64,000 nt of DNA from Chloroflexota bacterium (GTDB taxonomy: Bacteria; Chloroflexota; UBA11872; UBA12225; JAJDUF01): the NCBI GenBank assembly GCA_022826725.1, contig JAJDUF010000009.1, positions 1-64,000 on the forward strand. The letters are read 5' to 3'. The position numbers and the translations under genes are program-made. Each line of letters opens with the position of its first letter. Position 1 is the stretch's first letter. The notes beneath the pieces were generated by a model. That model was not told where the DNA came from, did not search any database, and worked only from the letters and a program-made list of their open reading frames with translations. Positions 51,265-58,869 of this stretch are shown here, piece by piece.

Positions 51265-52209
51265 CTATGCCGACGGCCCACCGTCTTGGTACACGGGAAC
51301 GGACCACGAGGCGTACTTCGGGTTATTGCCCCGCACGGCATCGAAATAGATCCGTTGGAGCCGTGCCGTGACGGGGCCGATGCTACCGCTGCCGACCGGG
51401 CGGCGGTCAATCTCGATCACCGGCGAGATTTGGGCGCCGGTACCGGTCAAAATCACTTCATCCGCGACGTACAGTTCGCTGCGGCCCACCTGGCGCTCGA
51501 CCGTCTCGATCCCCAGCTCTTCGCGGGCCAGCTCCATCACGGCGTCGCGGGTAATGCCCATGAGGATGTTCTCCGACGGCGCTGGTGTCACCCACTCCCC
51601 ATTGATGAGCAGGAAGATATTCTCCGCGCTGCCCTCGGAGACGTGGCCGGCCTGTGTCAGCATGATCGCTTCGTCAAAGCCGTTCTCCAGCGCCTCGGTC
51701 TTGGCGAGCGCCGAGTTGACGTACAGCCCGGTGACCTTCGCGCGCGGCGGGATCATGTTATCGTCCATGCGCCGCCACGACGACACTGCCACCCGCACAC
51801 CGGCCTCGATATCAATGTAAGCGCCCATCGGGTTGGTGTAGATGGTGAGCGCATCCGAGACATCGTGCAGCCGCGGCGTGATGGTCTCCTCGTCTTGGAA
51901 GGCCAACGGCCGGATGTAGACATCTTCGCGGTAGCCGTTCATCTCCACGAGTTGCCGCGTGATCTCACACAACTCGCCCACGTCATGCTCCAGCTTGATT
52001 CGCATCATGCGGCACGAGCGGTGGAACCGGTCGTAGTGCTCCTGCATTTTGAGCAGGTAGAGCTGCTCCCGGTCCGCGTTCCAATACGCGCGGATGCCCT
52101 CGAAAACACCGGTGCCGTAGTTGAGCGCGTGCGTCATCACACCGATTTTCGCCTCCGCAAAGGGTATGAATTCGCCGCGGAAATAGCATTGCACGGTGTC
52201 AGCAAGCAT
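51265..52209 (-). CDS. ilvE: Branched-chain amino acid aminotransferase
   Basis: The 314-residue fold-type IV PLP enzyme has ALNYGTGVFEGIRAYW, RRMDDNMIPPRAKVTGLYVN (PLP Lys in RAKVTG), LTQAGHVSEGSAENIFLLI and ADEVILTGTGAQISPV. It matches IlvE group I in length and motifs, with MxxxLNYGxGVFEGxR and EGSAENxFxV complete. A TAAGGAGG ribosome site and an extended -10 lie upstream. It transaminates Leu/Ile/Val. It is a separate paralogue from the class IV enzyme at 8043. Confidence 0.93.
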   Translation of the reverse strand: MLADTVQCYFRGEFIPFAEAKIGVMTHALNYGTGVFEGIRAYWNADREQLYLLKMQEHYDRFHRSCRMMRIKLEHDVGELCEITRQLVEMNGYREDVYIRPLAFQDEETITPRLHDVSDALTIYTNPMGAYIDIEAGVRVAVSSWRRMDDNMIPPRAKVTGLYVNSALAKTEALENGFDEAIMLTQAGHVSEGSAENIFLLINGEWVTPAPSENILMGITRDAVMELAREELGIETVERQVGRSELYVADEVILTGTGAQISPVIEIDRRPVGSGSIGPVTARLQRIYFDAVRGNNPKYASWSVPVYQDGGPSA

Positions 52210-52277
52210 CAGCAGGGCCTCCTTACTGGCGGATCGGGGCGGCGCATCGCGGTTGTGTCGTGTGGAGCCGGCCGGCG

Positions 52278-52286
52278 ATTATAGCA
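52278..52286 (-). promoter_or_regulatory. Extended -10 promoter (TGCTATAAT) for ilvE
   Basis: On the minus strand TGCTATAAT gives a consensus -10 with a TGn extension, about 68 nt before the ilvE ATG. A ribosome site (AAGGAGG) fits downstream, so this transcript has a normal leader. Confidence 0.55.
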
Positions 52287-52331
52287 CTCGCTTCAACCGA
52301 GCGTAGCGTCGGGCCGCGCCAGTGCATGTGC

Positions 52332-52337
52332 TAGCAT
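52332..52337 (+). promoter_or_regulatory. Leaderless-type -10 box (TAGCAT) for ubiD
   Basis: TAGCAT ends 7 nt before the GTG start at 52345, with no ribosome site between. Confidence 0.4.
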
Positions 52338-52344
52338 CTGCTCT

Positions 52345-53841
52345 GTGAGATTCGATGACCTGCGCTCCTTCCTCGACTTCCTCGACGACCACGGCGAGTT
52401 GCAGCGGATTACGGCGCCCGTTGACCCGATCCTAGAGATCGCCGAGATCACCGACCGGGTATGCAAGCAGCACGGTCCGGCCCTGCTGTTCAGCAACGTG
52501 CAGGGCAGCTCCATGCCGGTCGTGATGAATACCTTCGGCTCATATCGGCGGACGGCGTGGGCCTTGGGCGCTGATCGCTTTGAAGACCTAGGCACTCAGA
52601 TCGAGGACCTGCTGGCCTTGGCGCTTGCCGGGCCGCCGCAAGGCTTCCGCGGCAAGCTCCAGGCGTTGAACAAGCTCCGCGGCGTTGCCGGGGCCGGGCC
52701 GCGGCTCGTCACTTCCGCGCCGTGTCAGGAGGTGGATCGCGGCGAGGACTTCAAGCTCTCGGAGCTACCCATCCTGAAGTGTTGGCCCGACGATGGCGGT
52801 CGCTATATCACCTTGCCGCTGGTGTTCACGCACGATCCGAACACCGGCAAGCGCAACGTCGGCATGTATCGCCTCCAGGTTTTCGACGATAAGACGCTCG
52901 GTATGCATTGGCACCTGCACAAGGGCGGCGCCGAGCACTACCGGCACGCCGAGGGCGAGCAGCAACGGCTGGAGGTGGCGGTGGTACTCGGCGCCGCGCC
53001 AGCGGCGATCTACGCGGCGACTGCGCCGCTGCCACCGGGCATAGACGAGATGGTGTTCGCCGGCTTTCTGCGCGGCAAGCCCGTGGACATGGTGCGCTGC
53101 AAGACGGTGGACCATAACGTGCCGGCCCACGCCGAGATCGTGCTGGAGGGCTACGTTGATCCGGCCGAGCGGCGCGTGGAAGGCCCGTTCGGCGACCACA
53201 CTGGCTACTACTCGCTGGCCGACGAGTATCCGGTGCTGCACTTGACGCGCATGACGCACCGGCGCGACCCCATCTACCCCTCGATCATCGTGGGACGCCC
53301 GCCGATGGAAGACGATTATCTGGGCAAGGCGACCGAGCGCCTGTTCCTGCCCCTAATCAAGATGGTGGTCCCGGAAGTCGTGGACATCAATATGCCCTTC
53401 GAGGGCGTCTTCCACAATCTGGTCATCGTTTCTATCGAAAAACGCTACCCCGGTCACGCGCAGAAGGTGTGCTACGCGCTATGGGGTATGGGCCAGATGA
53501 TGCTGGCCAAGCACATCATCGTCGTGGACGCCGACGTGAACGTGCAGGACCTCTCGGAGGTGACCTGGCGCGTGACGAACAACATTGATCCGCGCCGCGA
53601 TACCTTCCTGGTAGACGGGCCGCTCGACGCGCTCGATCACGCAGCGCCGCTGCCGCACTTCGGCAGTAAGATGGGTATTGACGCCACGCGCAAGGGTCCG
53701 GCCGACGGGTTCACGCGCCCCTGGCCCGATGACATCGTCATGTCACCGGAAGTCCGCGAGCGCGTCGAGCAACGCTGGGAGGAGCTTTTCCCCGACGGCC
53801 TGCTGACCGGATCGGGGTCCGGTACAAGCAGTGCCGGGTAG
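52345..53841 (+). CDS. ubiD: UbiD-family prenylated-flavin decarboxylase (probable futalosine-pathway MqnL)
   Basis: The 498-residue protein begins at GTG (RFDDLRSFLDFLDDHGELQR) and shows UbiD signatures: KRNVGMYRLQVFDDKTLGMH, WHLHKGGAEHYR, EGPFGDHTGYYS and MMLAKHIIVVDADVNVQD. UbiD enzymes need prenyl-FMN made by UbiX, encoded 1.6 kb downstream. With the UbiA-like prenyltransferase and UbiX it matches the late steps of futalosine-route menaquinone synthesis (MqnL, MqnP, MqnM) in function. Aromatic acid decarboxylation in another pathway is the alternative. Confidence 0.93.
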   Translation: MRFDDLRSFLDFLDDHGELQRITAPVDPILEIAEITDRVCKQHGPALLFSNVQGSSMPVVMNTFGSYRRTAWALGADRFEDLGTQIEDLLALALAGPPQGFRGKLQALNKLRGVAGAGPRLVTSAPCQEVDRGEDFKLSELPILKCWPDDGGRYITLPLVFTHDPNTGKRNVGMYRLQVFDDKTLGMHWHLHKGGAEHYRHAEGEQQRLEVAVVLGAAPAAIYAATAPLPPGIDEMVFAGFLRGKPVDMVRCKTVDHNVPAHAEIVLEGYVDPAERRVEGPFGDHTGYYSLADEYPVLHLTRMTHRRDPIYPSIIVGRPPMEDDYLGKATERLFLPLIKMVVPEVVDINMPFEGVFHNLVIVSIEKRYPGHAQKVCYALWGMGQMMLAKHIIVVDADVNVQDLSEVTWRVTNNIDPRRDTFLVDGPLDALDHAAPLPHFGSKMGIDATRKGPADGFTRPWPDDIVMSPEVRERVEQRWEELFPDGLLTGSGSGTSSAG

Positions 53842-53876
53842 CTAGGGCCTCTCGCGGAGGAAGGAAAACGCGCCGT

Positions 53877-53914
53877 CCCCCAGCCCCTCTCTCTACTGGT
53901 GAAGAGGGGGAGTC
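53877..53914 (-). repeat. Dispersed hairpin repeat, family A, inverted
   Basis: CCCCCAGCCCCTCTCTCTAC continues to TGGTGAAGAGGGGGAGTC. The tail is upstream of the hairpin, so the copy is in reverse orientation. Confidence 0.55.
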
Positions 53915-53958
53915 TGCCGGAGGTGGACCGGCGTGGGCCGGACAACAAGGAGCCGGAT

Positions 53959-54516
53959 ATGGCAACGACGATGACCAAGTTGCTCACGGCCGCTGATCTG
54001 CTCCAACTGTATGGCCAAGGCATCCGCGGTGAGTTGATCCGGGGGGTGCTGCACGAGACCATGCCAACAGGCTATGCACACGGTAAGATCGTAACGAAGC
54101 TGACCGTTCTATTAGGACTATTCATCATGCCCCGGAAGCTGGGGAGCTTGACGGCCTCGGACTCGGGCGTCTGGCTGGAGCGCGACCCGGATACGGTGCG
54201 TGAGCCGGACATCGCCTACTTCTCGGCGGCGAAAATCCCCCTAGAGGCGATGGATACCGGTTACGCCGAGGTGCCCCCTGACTTGGTGGTGGAGGTCGCC
54301 TCCCCTGGCAACAGCCGGCGGGAGGTCAGCGACAAGGCGCAGATGTGGCTCAGTTACGGCGTGCGCTTGGTGTGGGTCGTGCAGCCGGATACACGCACTG
54401 TGGACGTGCATGGTGCAGGATGGGTGGTCGAGACGCTCACCGAAAATGACACGCTCGACGGCCTCGACGTGCTACCCGGTTTCACCTGTGCGGTCAGCGA
54501 CATCTTCAACATGTAG
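53959..54516 (+). CDS. Uma2-family PD-(D/E)xK endonuclease-like protein
   Basis: The 185-residue protein has LTAADLLQLYGQGIRGELIRG (N-terminal), GVWLERDPDTVREPDIAYFS (first acidic residues), VPPDLVVEVASPGNSRREVSDKA (Asp, then Glu-Val-Ala) and MWLSYGVRLVWVVQPDTRTV. The PD..ExxS/K pattern is the nuclease-like core of Uma2. AAGGAG 6 nt upstream supports the ATG at 53959. It separates ubiD from mqnP, all on the same strand, with no obvious functional link, and looks like an insertion into the menaquinone cluster. Confidence 0.9.
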   Translation: MATTMTKLLTAADLLQLYGQGIRGELIRGVLHETMPTGYAHGKIVTKLTVLLGLFIMPRKLGSLTASDSGVWLERDPDTVREPDIAYFSAAKIPLEAMDTGYAEVPPDLVVEVASPGNSRREVSDKAQMWLSYGVRLVWVVQPDTRTVDVHGAGWVVETLTENDTLDGLDVLPGFTCAVSDIFNM

Positions 54517-54586
54517 TGTAGAGGGCATGTGACCGCCTCTGCTGGGTGACAGTGCAGGTAACGGTGCAGGACATTAGGAGTCCGGT

Positions 54587-55456
54587 GTGAGCAAGCTGCG
54601 CCTCTTCTTGGAAGCGATCAAGTTCGAGCACACCATCTTTGCCTTGCCCTTCGCCTATCTCGGCATGTTGCTGGCGGCGCAGGGCTGGCCCACCTGGCAC
54701 CAGTTCATCTGGATCACCGTGGCGATGGGCGCCGCGCGTACCCTGGCCATGGCGCTCAATCGGGTGATTGACCGCGAGCTTGACGCGGCCAATCCGCGCA
54801 CGGCCGACCGTGCCGTGCCGCGCGGCCTGCTCCGCGCACGCGATATGTGGCTGGCGAGCGGCCTCTCGTTGGTCGTACTCACCATCGCCGCCTGGCAGCT
54901 CAATCCACTCTGTTTGGTACTGCTGCCGGGGGCGGTCGTCGTGCTCGGCGTCTACTCGTACACCAAGCGTTTTACCTGGCTATCGCACGCCGTCCTCGGC
55001 GTCGCGGACGGGCTGGCGCCCATCGGCGCGTGGGTCGGCGTAACCGGCGAGTTGTCGTGGCCGCCGCTGGTGCTCGGTTTGGCCGTTGCCGTGTGGATTG
55101 CCGGGTTCGACCTGCTGTATGCCTGTCAGGACATCGCCTTCGACCAGTCGGCGGGCCTGTATTCGTTCCCGGCCCGGTTCGGAGTGCGTGCGACACTGTG
55201 GACTTCCGGCGTCCTGCACGTCGCTACCGTGGTGCTGCTGATTCTCGTGGGCGTTGTGCTCGGCCTGGGACTCCCGTACTGGCTGGGTGTGCTCGGCGCC
55301 GCCGGACTGCTGATCTACGAGCACTCCTTGCTGCGTCCCAACGACTTGAGTCGTCTTGATCTGGCCTTCTTCAACGTCAACGGCTACATTGCCGTGCTGT
55401 TGTTCGTCGCTACGGGGGCCGATCTCGCCGTCCGCGCGTGGTGGAGTAGCTCATGA
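54587..55456 (+). CDS. mqnP: UbiA-like prenyltransferase (MqnP/4-hydroxybenzoate polyprenyltransferase type)
   Basis: The 289-residue membrane protein has about eight helices and both Asp-rich sites: NRVIDRELDAANPRTADRAV and DLLYACQDIAFDQSAGLYSF. This is the MqnP/UbiA pattern and length. It prenylates an aromatic acid in the membrane. The start is GTG with TAGGAG 8 nt upstream. Overlap with ubiX (ATGA at 55453-55456) shows tight coupling. With UbiD nearby, a menaquinone role is more likely than ubiquinone. Confidence 0.92.
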   Translation: MSKLRLFLEAIKFEHTIFALPFAYLGMLLAAQGWPTWHQFIWITVAMGAARTLAMALNRVIDRELDAANPRTADRAVPRGLLRARDMWLASGLSLVVLTIAAWQLNPLCLVLLPGAVVVLGVYSYTKRFTWLSHAVLGVADGLAPIGAWVGVTGELSWPPLVLGLAVAVWIAGFDLLYACQDIAFDQSAGLYSFPARFGVRATLWTSGVLHVATVVLLILVGVVLGLGLPYWLGVLGAAGLLIYEHSLLRPNDLSRLDLAFFNVNGYIAVLLFVATGADLAVRAWWSSS

Positions 55457-56079
55457 ACGGGGACAAGTTGCCGGTCGTCGTGGGTATCACCGGCGGCAGT
55501 GGCGCGATGATCGCTCGCCAGGTGATCGCACTGCTGCTCGACCTGGGCTACCCGGTCATCGGCACGGCAACCAAAGCCGGCCGGCGGGTCTGGGTGGAGG
55601 AGCTTGGCTCCGATCTCTCGGCCGCCCTCCGCCAATGGGCGGCGCCGGTGCCCGGCCAGGGCAGCCTGGCGTGGCACAGCATCAACGACGTGGGCGCGCC
55701 GATAGCCAGCGGGAGCGTCGAGACGCAGGGGATGATCGTCGTTCCGGCCAGCATGGGCACCATCGCCGGCATCGCGGCCGGTATTGAAGATAATCTCGTC
55801 TTGCGCGCCGCCGGCGTGACGCTGAAAGAGTGGCGCCCGCTCGTGCTGGTGCCGCGCGAGAGTCCCCTCTCGGCCATCCATCTGGAGAACTTGCTCCGGC
55901 TGGCGCGGCTCGGCGTGCGGGTCATCCCGCCGCTGCCGGCCTTCTATCTGCGGCCCGTGACCGTGGCCGACGTGGTGAACCAGCTTGTCCCGCGACTACT
56001 CCTGGCCTTGGGCATCACCGAAGCACGCTCACGGCTGGTGTCCTACGCGCCGGAGCCGCCGCACGCCGAGCGAGCGTAG
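55453..56079 (+). CDS. ubiX: Flavin prenyltransferase UbiX
   Basis: The 208-residue protein opens with VVVGITGGSGAMIARQVIAL (FMN-binding GxTGxSG) and has the UbiX signature AAGVTLKEWRPLVLVPRE then SPLSAIHLENLLRLARLGVR and PPLPAFY. It attaches a prenyl group to FMN to make the cofactor of UbiD. It starts within the mqnP stop codon (ATGA). Confidence 0.95.
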   Translation: MNGDKLPVVVGITGGSGAMIARQVIALLLDLGYPVIGTATKAGRRVWVEELGSDLSAALRQWAAPVPGQGSLAWHSINDVGAPIASGSVETQGMIVVPASMGTIAGIAAGIEDNLVLRAAGVTLKEWRPLVLVPRESPLSAIHLENLLRLARLGVRVIPPLPAFYLRPVTVADVVNQLVPRLLLALGITEARSRLVSYAPEPPHAERA

Positions 56080-56086
56080 GGGATTG

Positions 56087-56127
56087 GACCTAACCCCCGG
56101 CCCCTTCCCTCCCAGGGAAGGGGAGTC
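56087..56127 (-). repeat. Dispersed hairpin repeat, family A, inverted
   Basis: GGACCTAACCCCCGGCCCCT followed by TCCCTCCCAGGGAAGGGGAG is the exact reverse complement plan of the family A tail (CCGGGGGTTAGGTCC). It lies between convergent ubiX and the PPIase gene. Confidence 0.7.
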
Positions 56128-56149
56128 AGTGCGGTGACCGGCGGCCCGA

Positions 56150-57604
56150 CTACTGGGTGCCCTGCCGCTCGGCCCATTCGATGAGGCGATCATCCAGGCG
56201 GCGCTCGATTTGCGCGGTGGTGAGCTGTTCGTCGAGCCAGCGGTTGATGGCGTTGGCCTTGATCTGTTGCAACTGGTAGTCGGGTATCTCGCGCTGCGCC
56301 TCGCGTTCCTCTACACGGATGATGTGATAGCCGAATTGCGTCTCGATGGGCGGGCTGGTGGCCCCGACGGCGAGCGAGAACGCCGTCGCCTCGAACTCCG
56401 GCACCATCACGCCACGCGGGAAAAAGCCGAGATCGCCGCCCGCCTCTTTCGTACTGCTATCGGTGGATAGCTCGGTAGCCAGCGCGGCGAAGTCCTCGCC
56501 GGCCTCCAGCCGCTCCACGACCGTCTGTGCCGTCGCTTCATCGGCGACGAGAATGTGCCGGGCACGCACCTGCTCCTGCGCGGTCGGCATCTCGCCCAGT
56601 GCCTCGTTGAGCTTCTGGTGCAGCACCCGCGCCTTGGCTACCGCCCGGATCAGTGCCGATTCGGAGCCTAGAACCTCCTGATAGCGGGCCAAGTAGGTGG
56701 GAAACGGGAGCGGCGTGGCGGTCGGCGCGGGCGTCGGCGTCGGTCCGGATGGCGTCGCCGTGGGGCTAGGAGCTTCCGTCGTGCCGGTGGCTGTCGTCGC
56801 CGGGCCGACGGTGGCCGTGGCCGTGGGGGGTGAGGTGGCGGCCGGTGTGCTCGCTGCCGTCGGCGTCTGCACAACGGTCGGTGTTGCCTCGCCCGGACTG
56901 CTCGCGGCGGCCGTGCCTGTCGCGCGCGCATTTGCCGTCGCGGTTGCGTTCGGTGTCACGGTCGGTCCTGGCGTCGGCGTGGGCAGCGGATAGCCGGTCA
57001 TCCGCTTGATCTGGGTATCTATTTCCGTCTCGGTCGCTATCAGCCCGCGGCGCCGAGCCTCCGCACCGATCAGCAGCTCCGCCACAAGGTCGTCCTGCAG
57101 TTGCTCCGGGAGATCAATCACCTGCTCCAGCAAAAAGTTGTACTGCTGCTGAAGGAGATTGATGATGGCCTCTTGCCCTTCTCCGGTCGCCCTCGCCCCC
57201 TGTCGCTCGATCTGAGCACGCACGTTCTGGGCTTGGAGCAGCAGCCTATTGCGCTCGAACGCCAGCCGCTCGGCGTAGTCCGTCAGGGAGACCGCGTCGG
57301 CGCCGACGCGGACGACCGCCAGGCGCGGCAAGTACACGTTTTCATAGAGAATGCCGCCGGACAGCATCCCGACAACGGCCACAACGGCTATCGTCAGTAG
57401 GACGAACGCGATGCCGGACCGCAGCCGATCCTTCTGTGCCCGCGTGAGGTGAGCGCCCCAGCCCAGGATGAACGAGCGGCCGTCGCGGTGGGCGGACCAG
57501 CCGATGGCTGTCTGACGCCCCCGGCGCCGGCGGCCTTGCCTTTCGGCTCCCCCGCCGGGGCTGCGGCGCCCTTCCGATGGCCGGCGAGGCGAGGAAGAGG
57601 CCAC
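56150..57604 (-). CDS. Membrane-anchored SurA/PrsA-type parvulin peptidyl-prolyl isomerase
   Basis: The 484-residue protein has a basic cytoplasmic N-terminus (about 60 residues), a membrane anchor (about 62-85, GIAFVLLTIAVVAVVGMLSG), a SurA-N-like helical part, a long Thr/Ala/Pro-rich linker (about 200-300), and a parvulin domain (about 345-445: RARHILVADEATAQTVVERL, SKEAGGDLGFF-like TKEAGGDLGFFPRGVM, FGYHIIRVEERE). It folds exported proteins outside the membrane. The start is GTG with AGGAGT upstream. It is downstream of rpsR on the same strand but 139 nt away. Confidence 0.88.
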   Translation of the reverse strand: MASSSPRRPSEGRRSPGGGAERQGRRRRGRQTAIGWSAHRDGRSFILGWGAHLTRAQKDRLRSGIAFVLLTIAVVAVVGMLSGGILYENVYLPRLAVVRVGADAVSLTDYAERLAFERNRLLLQAQNVRAQIERQGARATGEGQEAIINLLQQQYNFLLEQVIDLPEQLQDDLVAELLIGAEARRRGLIATETEIDTQIKRMTGYPLPTPTPGPTVTPNATATANARATGTAAASSPGEATPTVVQTPTAASTPAATSPPTATATVGPATTATGTTEAPSPTATPSGPTPTPAPTATPLPFPTYLARYQEVLGSESALIRAVAKARVLHQKLNEALGEMPTAQEQVRARHILVADEATAQTVVERLEAGEDFAALATELSTDSSTKEAGGDLGFFPRGVMVPEFEATAFSLAVGATSPPIETQFGYHIIRVEEREAQREIPDYQLQQIKANAINRWLDEQLTTAQIERRLDDRLIEWAERQGTQ

Positions 57605-57743
57605 GACCGCATTACTCCTGCCGTTCCGAGATCAACCTGCGTCCTGGACTTGCGCCAGGGTTGGAGTGCGCGCAATCGGCAGCACCGGACCTGCTGTACC
57701 TAGGGTAGTAAGAAGGGAGCGATGTGCCGAGCAGCCCGAGCCA

Positions 57744-58163
57744 TCAGCGCGTAGGCACATCCCGCAGACCGTACTGCATAGCAACCCGGATGTGCTCGCT
57801 CGTGGACGGCAGCAAAGCGAGATACCTGGCTCGCTTGATAGCCGTTGACAGGCGCCGTTGGTGCTTCGAGCACGTGCCGGTCTTGCGTCGCGCTTGGATC
57901 GTTGCGCGATCCGTGAGGTAGTTACGCAGTCGGCCGATGTCGCGGCAGTTGATCTTGTCCACCTTGTCCACGCAAAAGGAGCAGACCTTGCGGCTCTGCC
58001 GGCCGAACCGACGCGGACGTGGGCGACGCTCGCCGCCGGCACGCATCGGAGGCCGCGAGCGCGATCCGCGTGGGGCGCCGCGCGCCGGCGGACCACCCAC
58101 TGGCCGGCGCGGCGCCGGGGTTGCCTCAGCTTCTTGTGTCGTCGTATCCACCTCTTGGCTCAC
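57744..58163 (-). CDS. rpsR: 30S ribosomal protein S18 with extended N-terminus
   Basis: The 139-residue S18 is about 60 residues longer than usual because of a Pro/Arg/Gly-rich N-terminal extension. The core has RKVCSFCVDKVDKINCRDIG, LRNYLTDRATIQARRKTGTC, and SKHQRRLSTAIKRARYLALL. Four Cys in the core (CSFC, C, C) suggest the zinc-binding (C+) form. The start is GTG at 58163 with TAGGAG 7 nt upstream. It is the last gene of the rpsF-ssb-(coiled-coil)-rpsR operon. Confidence 0.95.
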   Translation of the reverse strand: MSQEVDTTTQEAEATPAPRRPVGGPPARGAPRGSRSRPPMRAGGERRPRPRRFGRQSRKVCSFCVDKVDKINCRDIGRLRNYLTDRATIQARRKTGTCSKHQRRLSTAIKRARYLALLPSTSEHIRVAMQYGLRDVPTR

Positions 58164-58284
58164 GCTGTTCTCCTATCTCCGTAGCCGGCGCTCCGCACTA
58201 GCGAGCACCGCTTGCTAAATCCACTCCTGCACCGGAACTGTCCGACGTTGCTGCGTGCCGCTCCTCGTTGCCGCACGGAGCGGA

Positions 58285-58866
58285 TCAGCCGAACAGTTTG
58301 AGAAACGCGGCGAGGGCCGTGAAGCCGGCCAGCATCACACCGGCAAGGGTCCACGTCATCAGTCGGAGCTGGCGCTCGAAGTCGGCCCGCTGCTCTGCCA
58401 TCTCCACCCGCAGTTCGGCAAAGCCCGTCTGCATCTCCCCCCGCACTTCCGCGAACTCGGTCTGCACTTCCGCAAACCCGGTCTGCACTTTCGCAAATCC
58501 CGTCTGCGTCCCGGCTCGCAGCGCTACGAACTCGCCGCGCAGTTCGGCGAACTCGGCGCGTAGCCGTTCGCCGTCAGTCCGCACTTCCGCAATGTCAGCC
58601 TGCATATCGGCGCGTAGTTGCTTGCCATCAGCCCGCACCTCGGCAAAGCCTGTCAGCATCTCCGCCCGCAGCGCTACGAACTCGCCGCGTAGCTCGGTGA
58701 ACTCGCCGCGCAATTCCACGAATTCACCGCGCAGATCGGCGAACTCGGACCTAGTGGCGAAATGCGGCAGCCGCCCCTCGATATGCCCAAGCCGGTCATG
58801 GATGCCGACCAGCATCTCGGCATCTACTGCCAGTGTCTCCGGGGCCAGCGTCGTCTCGGTAGTCAT
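58285..58866 (-). CDS. Coiled-coil membrane-anchored protein with heptad repeats, inserted in the ribosomal operon
   Basis: The 193-residue protein has a short N-terminus, about 115 residues of near-perfect heptads (LRGEFVE, LRGEFTE, LRGEFVA, then GFAEVRA and GFAEVQT types), and a C-terminal membrane segment (LMTWTLAGVMLAGFTALAAF). The DNA shows matching 21-bp tandem units. It starts 3 nt after the ssb stop, so it is translationally coupled to ssb, and rpsR follows 121 nt later. No known family is recognised beyond general coiled-coil, tail-anchored proteins. Confidence 0.8.
   Translation of the reverse strand: MTTETTLAPETLAVDAEMLVGIHDRLGHIEGRLPHFATRSEFADLRGEFVELRGEFTELRGEFVALRAEMLTGFAEVRADGKQLRADMQADIAEVRTDGERLRAEFAELRGEFVALRAGTQTGFAKVQTGFAEVQTEFAEVRGEMQTGFAELRVEMAEQRADFERQLRLMTWTLAGVMLAGFTALAAFLKLFG
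58400..58750 (-). repeat. Imperfect tandem 21-bp repeats inside the coiled-coil gene
   Basis: Units of the type GAACTCGCCGCG(C/T)AGTTC recur at 21-bp spacing in this segment, in step with the protein heptads. The regularity shows expansion by slippage or unequal exchange. Confidence 0.7.
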
Positions 58867-58869
58867 GGC

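Noticed and set aside
58400..58750. CRISPR-like regular repeats
   Set aside because: The units are contiguous 21-bp coding heptads without unique spacers; no cas gene is in the window.
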